Assembly (NCBI GenBank): GCA_019117445.1
Contig: DWZS01000079.1
Span: 1-32,029 of the forward strand
Direction of reading: 5' to 3'
DNA: 32,029 nucleotides
Source of the DNA: Candidatus Limosilactobacillus excrementigallinarum
Lineage (GTDB): Bacteria; Bacillota; Bacilli; Lactobacillales; Lactobacillaceae
Numbering within the stretch: the first letter of the stretch is position 1; each line of letters opens with the position of its first letter. Below the pieces are notes generated by a model. The model had not been told where the DNA came from, made no database searches, and worked only from the letters and a program-made list of their open reading frames with translations. The translations under genes were made by a program, and so were the position numbers. This document shows positions 28,574 to 32,029 of the stretch, piece after piece.

Positions 28574-31309
28574 CTACCCTTGTAAAATACGTTTAGTGGC
28601 TAAGGCAAGCGCTTGGATCGTATCAATACCGTACTGGAAGCTTGGGTTTGCATCAGTGTAGACTGCAATGGCATAACCATGACGATTATCGCTAGCTGGA
28701 ATGAACCCAATACTGTTAACCCGACCGTAGTTCATTGGGATCCAACCATTCTTGATGTAGAAGCTCCCGCGAGGAGTCCCTGCAGAAATTCCCCAGTCTT
28801 GACCATATGAAACATGACTCATTTGATAGTGAACATAATCACGCGACTGTTGATTGAGGTAGCCAGAATTTTGGTCAAGGTACAAATCATTCAGTAATTT
28901 CACTTGATCAACTGGTGTGGTGGAAGTAGTCCCCCAACCATTTGGAGTTGTATAGGTATCATTCATTCCTTCAGCGTGGAATAATCCGTAAAGGCCATTA
29001 ACACCACCTAAGTAATTATTAACAATTGCCGTTGTCGCTGCGTTGTCACTGTAACGAATCATCTGGGTAGCCAAATTTTGCATCGTACCATCCAAGTTAC
29101 CACCAGTCCGGTGCAGTAATTCGGATAATACTGAAGCTTTCACGGTACTTGCCGTCCACCAGTGATAGCCAGGTGCGTTGGTGTAACTGTAAATTTGACC
29201 AGTTAATTGTGATTTAACCGCAATGCCAATGTGGCCAACCCGACCATTAATAATATTGCGCCAAGCATCCGTCAACCGTTGCTGATAATTTGTCCGATCA
29301 ATCCATTGCGCATAATCAACATAGTTACCATTACCAGCTTGATCATCCGTATACCGGTGAATGAGCTTAAAGTAAGCGTACCGATTTGGATCAATATTAT
29401 TAGCATTCAATGTAAAGCCAGATTGTTCGCTACCGGCAATCCATGGGTATGCTTTTTGAACATCACCCCGACTTTGGTGACTACCCTGATCCGTAATATT
29501 CCACCGGTCCATTTCATTCCCATTCATATCAACCGCAATAATGTATTGGTATGGACGATCATCACTGTTTACAGTGGCATGCCAACCGCTGACGTGTAGA
29601 GAATTACCATTCACTGTGACATTGTCAAAACTTCCGGCGTTTGTAGCATAAGTTCCAGTCCAAATATCCTGATGGTCACCTTCACCATTCTCAGCATTAG
29701 AGAAACGCAATACTAATTGGAAATCGCCATCAACATTATTTGGCAACGTAAAGGTAGTTGTAAAACCACTCTTTAAACTACCACTGATGTGTGGATAAGC
29801 ATTTGCAACATCGCCACGGTTGGTCAAGGTAACTTGATGCCGGGCAATTTCGCGGCCGCCAGCTAATAAAATGACGTATGGATACTGGTGATGCAAAGAT
29901 TGGTCATTCGCAAACCAACCGCTAATGGTTAATTGGCGATTCTTAGCTTGCCAATTATCGATACTGAAACCAGAACCATTCAGTTTCCCTAGAGAGTACC
30001 AATAGTCAGTGTGGTCAGCTCCATTACCATCATCACCGTTACCTTGGTTAGTAACTGAATAACGGCTAACTAATGAATAGGTGTGACCTGCTGTTAAGTT
30101 TGGTTGATCAAAAATGGTATTAAAACGAGAATGACCAGCTGATCGTGTATCACCGAATGCCTTAGAGACATCAGTAGAAAACTCAAGGGGTGCCTTGATC
30201 GATGCCACTTGGCGATTTGTCGTATTATCAAATAAAATCAGGAAATGGTTTGGTTGATAAATTGAGGCATCATTGGCATGCCAACCGCTAATTTGTAGAT
30301 TACCATCACTGACATTCCACGAATCTAGATTCCCCCGGTTTTGTTTATTAACTGGACCAAACCAGAAGTCCGTAGCATTACCATTACCAGCTGGATCATT
30401 CGTCCATCGACTAACAAACTGAATATTATGACGAGCATATTCTGGATTTAGTTTAAAAGTCGTGTCAAAGCCAGAAAAGGCAGCATTGGCGATCATTGGA
30501 AAAGCCTTTGCAACATCTGTCCGCGTTTGGCCCTTCGTAATCAACGTTCTTGTAATTTCGTGCCCTGTCGTTTGGTCAAATACAATCAGATAATGATATT
30601 TCTTACCCATTGCCTGGTTAGAAGCATGCCAACCACTAACGTGTAAATTACCATCTTCATCAGAACTCAGATTGTCTAATGATGCTCGATTATCATTATT
30701 GATAATAATTGGACTAAACCAGTAGTCAGTGTGCTGACCCTCACCATCTACTGCATCAGTACTGTATCGTGCAACGAGGCTAATAGAATGCCCAGACAGG
30801 TTGCTTGGTAACTTAAATTGAACGTTAAATCCAGATTGGAGACTATTATCAATGTGTGGGTATGCCTTTTGAACATCACTCCGGGTTTGTGGCGTAACCG
30901 CTTGCCGGCTAATTTCATTATGGGTGGTGTTATCGTATAAAATCGCGTAACGATAGTGTTCATCATTACTGCGACCACTTGCATGCCATCCCGACGCATC
31001 TAACGTGGCTTCACCAGTTTTAGGATTGGCTTGGATTTGGTAGCTATCCAGATTACCTTGGTTTGCATCAACCTGATTAGCAATGGTTGTCGTATCTGGT
31101 CCAACACTATGTGGCGTTACATCAACAGTCGTCGTTGATTGCTCCGCTGATTTCTGTAACTGTTCCATTTGGGCTTGTGGTACTGATTGTGTGGTGACAT
31201 CAGCATGTGCTTGCACACTCGTTCCAACCGTGAAGGCAGCAAAAGCGATGGCTGCCAAGCACCATAATTTACCACTCTTATACAACTTGAATCGTTTTTT
31301 CGGTTCCAT
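28574..31309 (-). CDS. Secreted class-A beta-lactamase-like serine hydrolase with five N-terminal RDV repeats
   Basis: A 911-residue protein. The start is ATG at 31309, five bases after GGGAGG. It has a KxYKxGKxW leader with likely cleavage near Ala-His-Ala-Asp at 37. Five RDV units occupy about 85-665. The C-terminal domain (about 675-911) has the serine penicilloyl-hydrolase motifs: Ser721-Thr-Val-Lys724 (S-x-x-K), Ser754-Asp-Asn756, and Lys853-Asn-Gly in place of the usual Lys-Thr-Gly. This is the Beta-lactamase2 pattern. With a peptidoglycan hydrolase neighbourhood, a D,D-peptidase or other wall role is more likely than antibiotic resistance, but the activity is not shown by sequence. It is first in the cluster, behind a promoter with a candidate cre site. 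Confidence 0.87.
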   Translation of the reverse strand: MEPKKRFKLYKSGKLWCLAAIAFAAFTVGTSVQAHADVTTQSVPQAQMEQLQKSAEQSTTTVDVTPHSVGPDTTTIANQVDANQGNLDSYQIQANPKTGEATLDASGWHASGRSNDEHYRYAILYDNTTHNEISRQAVTPQTRSDVQKAYPHIDNSLQSGFNVQFKLPSNLSGHSISLVARYSTDAVDGEGQHTDYWFSPIIINNDNRASLDNLSSDEDGNLHVSGWHASNQAMGKKYHYLIVFDQTTGHEITRTLITKGQTRTDVAKAFPMIANAAFSGFDTTFKLNPEYARHNIQFVSRWTNDPAGNGNATDFWFGPVNKQNRGNLDSWNVSDGNLQISGWHANDASIYQPNHFLILFDNTTNRQVASIKAPLEFSTDVSKAFGDTRSAGHSRFNTIFDQPNLTAGHTYSLVSRYSVTNQGNGDDGNGADHTDYWYSLGKLNGSGFSIDNWQAKNRQLTISGWFANDQSLHHQYPYVILLAGGREIARHQVTLTNRGDVANAYPHISGSLKSGFTTTFTLPNNVDGDFQLVLRFSNAENGEGDHQDIWTGTYATNAGSFDNVTVNGNSLHVSGWHATVNSDDRPYQYIIAVDMNGNEMDRWNITDQGSHQSRGDVQKAYPWIAGSEQSGFTLNANNIDPNRYAYFKLIHRYTDDQAGNGNYVDYAQWIDRTNYQQRLTDAWRNIINGRVGHIGIAVKSQLTGQIYSYTNAPGYHWWTASTVKASVLSELLHRTGGNLDGTMQNLATQMIRYSDNAATTAIVNNYLGGVNGLYGLFHAEGMNDTYTTPNGWGTTSTTPVDQVKLLNDLYLDQNSGYLNQQSRDYVHYQMSHVSYGQDWGISAGTPRGSFYIKNGWIPMNYGRVNSIGFIPASDNRHGYAIAVYTDANPSFQYGIDTIQALALATKRILQG
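29315..31057 (-). repeat. RDV repeat array of the serine hydrolase (units R1-R5)
   Basis: There are five units collinear with those of the amidase and C39 peptidase. R2 shares His-Asn-Ile-Gln-Phe-Val-Ser-Arg-Trp-Thr-Asn with its counterparts. R3 is the atypical Ser-Thr-Asp-Val/Ser-Arg-Phe form. Confidence 0.85.
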
Positions 31310-31331
31310 TTTGTCCTCCCATTATTAATAA

Positions 31332-31374
31332 CCAAAACGCTTTCATAAAAAATTAAAATATCAGTTAGATTGTA
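31332..31374 (-). promoter_or_regulatory. Promoter and candidate cre site of the serine hydrolase gene
   Basis: On the minus strand an extended -10 (TGTTACAAT, TACAAT at 31374-31369) is followed, about 17 bases after the expected start point, by TGAAAGCGTTTTGG (31345-31332). This matches 12 of 14 positions of the CcpA cre consensus. A cre inside the leader normally acts as a roadblock to polymerase. Confidence 0.55.
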
Positions 31375-31409
31375 ACATACCTAATAATACAAGCGAATTA
31401 TAAAAATGA

Positions 31410-31439
31410 AATAAGATCCAGCGTTATGCCAGATCTTAT
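31410..31439 (-). terminator. Intrinsic terminator upstream of the surface cluster
   Basis: On the minus strand ATAAGATC and GATCTTAT flank an inner GG-CC-like stem, followed by TTCATTTTTA. It would end transcription coming from the right-hand edge before the cluster promoter. Confidence 0.6.
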
Positions 31440-31697
31440 CAAACATATGCAATTATCCCCGAGCTGAATTATATGGTCAATAGATGTACTGGTAGATGTA
31501 GCCATCGCTCGCCCAATAGAAATATTCAATAATTTCTTGACAGTTTCGTAATATATGCTGAATTCATGGATGATTGCGTGCGCGACTAAAAAGGATCCCA
31601 ATTAAACAGTACCAACACACAGAACTATTCGGTATCATTATTGCACTATATTTAATGAATAAGTTACAATCTATTTGCTTTTGACATTTTATGATTA
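31440..31697. other. AT-rich stretch without a convincing gene
   Basis: The only longer frame (31398-31601, minus, TTG start) has no ribosome site, runs through the terminator hairpin and gives no recognisable protein. It may be a decayed gene. I see nothing else. Confidence 0.4.
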
Positions 31698-32015
31698 TTA
31701 ATTTAGCACCCTATCAAGATAAAAAATTATAGCATATATCCCCGGTTCAACTACCAATGATAGTCCTCCTATTAAGACTGCGTACGAGATAAACAAATTT
31801 ATTAAATGAGCGAATAAATACACTATTAACGGAGATTGAAACAAAAAATTAAGAATAAATTCACCAACTACTCCTATACCCATTATCAAAATTCCAAAAA
31901 GACTTGCTTTTATTTTCTTATATAAAGAATTGAAGTTATTACTTACAATTTTTAATTTATTCTTATTTCCGTATATACTTATTACTATAGGAATTGTCAC
32001 AGTAATAGTAGCCAT
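31698..32015 (-). CDS. Small hydrophobic membrane protein, possibly incomplete
   Basis: A 105-residue frame with a hydrophobic N terminus, a short basic segment (Lys-Lys-Ile-Lys) and two or three further membrane helices. AAAAGG precedes the ATG at 32015, so this may be the true start, but the frame stays open to the window edge and the gene could begin outside. The base composition is poorer in GC than the core genes. I do not recognise the family. Confidence 0.5.
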   Translation of the reverse strand: MATITVTIPIVISIYGNKNKLKIVSNNFNSLYKKIKASLFGILIMGIGVVGEFILNFLFQSPLIVYLFAHLINLFISYAVLIGGLSLVVEPGIYAIIFYLDRVLN

Positions 32016-32029
32016 AAAAATTCCTTTTA

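Noticed and set aside
16466-31057. Regularly spaced similar DNA segments that could suggest a repeat array such as CRISPR
   Set aside because: The period is about 330-360 bases, the similarity is at protein level, and the units lie inside intact reading frames; no short direct repeats with unique spacers exist anywhere in the window.
28574-31309. An antibiotic-resistance beta-lactamase
   Set aside because: The serine-hydrolase domain is fused to a wall-associated repeat scaffold, lacks the usual Lys-Thr-Gly, and lies among peptidoglycan hydrolases, so a cell-wall role is the simpler reading.
31398-31601. A 67-codon minus-strand frame upstream of the serine hydrolase
   Set aside because: It has a TTG start without a ribosome site, its end runs through a terminator hairpin, and the product is unrecognisable.

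Overview
The window looks like a chromosomal segment of a low-to-mid GC lactic acid bacterium of the Lactobacillaceae, most likely Limosilactobacillus (L. reuteri/mucosae-like). The evidence is an adjacent ptsH-ptsI and clpE pair, Gram-positive heat-shock operators (CIRCE and CtsR boxes), strong AGGAGG ribosome sites, KxYKxGKxW-type signal peptides, and many copies of the 'RDV' repeat known from L. reuteri reuteransucrase. The genus is an inference; no rRNA is present.

Layout. (1) 205-3756, minus strand: a three-gene envelope operon (two GT4 glycolipid/lipoteichoic-acid-anchor glycosyltransferases and a multi-spanning flippase-like protein) followed by a YkuJ-like small protein. (2) 3885-5884, minus: ptsH-ptsI with its own promoter and terminator; Enzyme I is divergent. 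(3) 5985-8650: a 65-residue unknown protein divergent from clpE. The gap between them carries a near-perfect CIRCE, a CtsR box and a long hairpin. (4) 8809-9405: an ECF vitamin-transporter S component. (5) 9495-10816, minus: a probable Panacea antitoxin/toxSAS toxin pair whose toxin frame is broken by one in-frame amber codon. (6) 10981-12475, plus: a MucBP-domain protein without signal peptide, overlapping the leader of proC. (7) 12515-16193, minus: an Rpn/PD-(D/E)XK transposase-like nuclease and a 913-residue helicase with a TOTE-type archaeo-eukaryotic primase domain, the latter preceded by a terminator-like leader hairpin. (8) 16463-31309, minus: the main attraction, six consecutive genes. 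Five encode large secreted proteins that share a KxYKxGKxW leader and 4-5 RDV repeats but carry different modules: GH25 lysozyme, amidase, C39-type cysteine peptidase, Muc_B2 adhesin domains, and a class-A beta-lactamase-like serine hydrolase. The sixth encodes a small membrane protein with a Ser/Gly-rich tail. (9) 31310-32029: promoter with a candidate cre site, a terminator, and a small AT-rich membrane-protein gene at the window edge.

How it fits together. Regions 1-4 are core housekeeping (envelope glycolipids, sugar signalling, proteostasis, vitamin uptake). Regions 5 and 7 are accessory/conflict genes. Region 8 reads as a cell-surface toolkit in which one repeat scaffold, probably a wall- or glycan-binding anchor since none of the proteins has an LPxTG signal, displays four different wall-active enzymes and one adhesin. 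This is the best candidate for a little-described system in the window.
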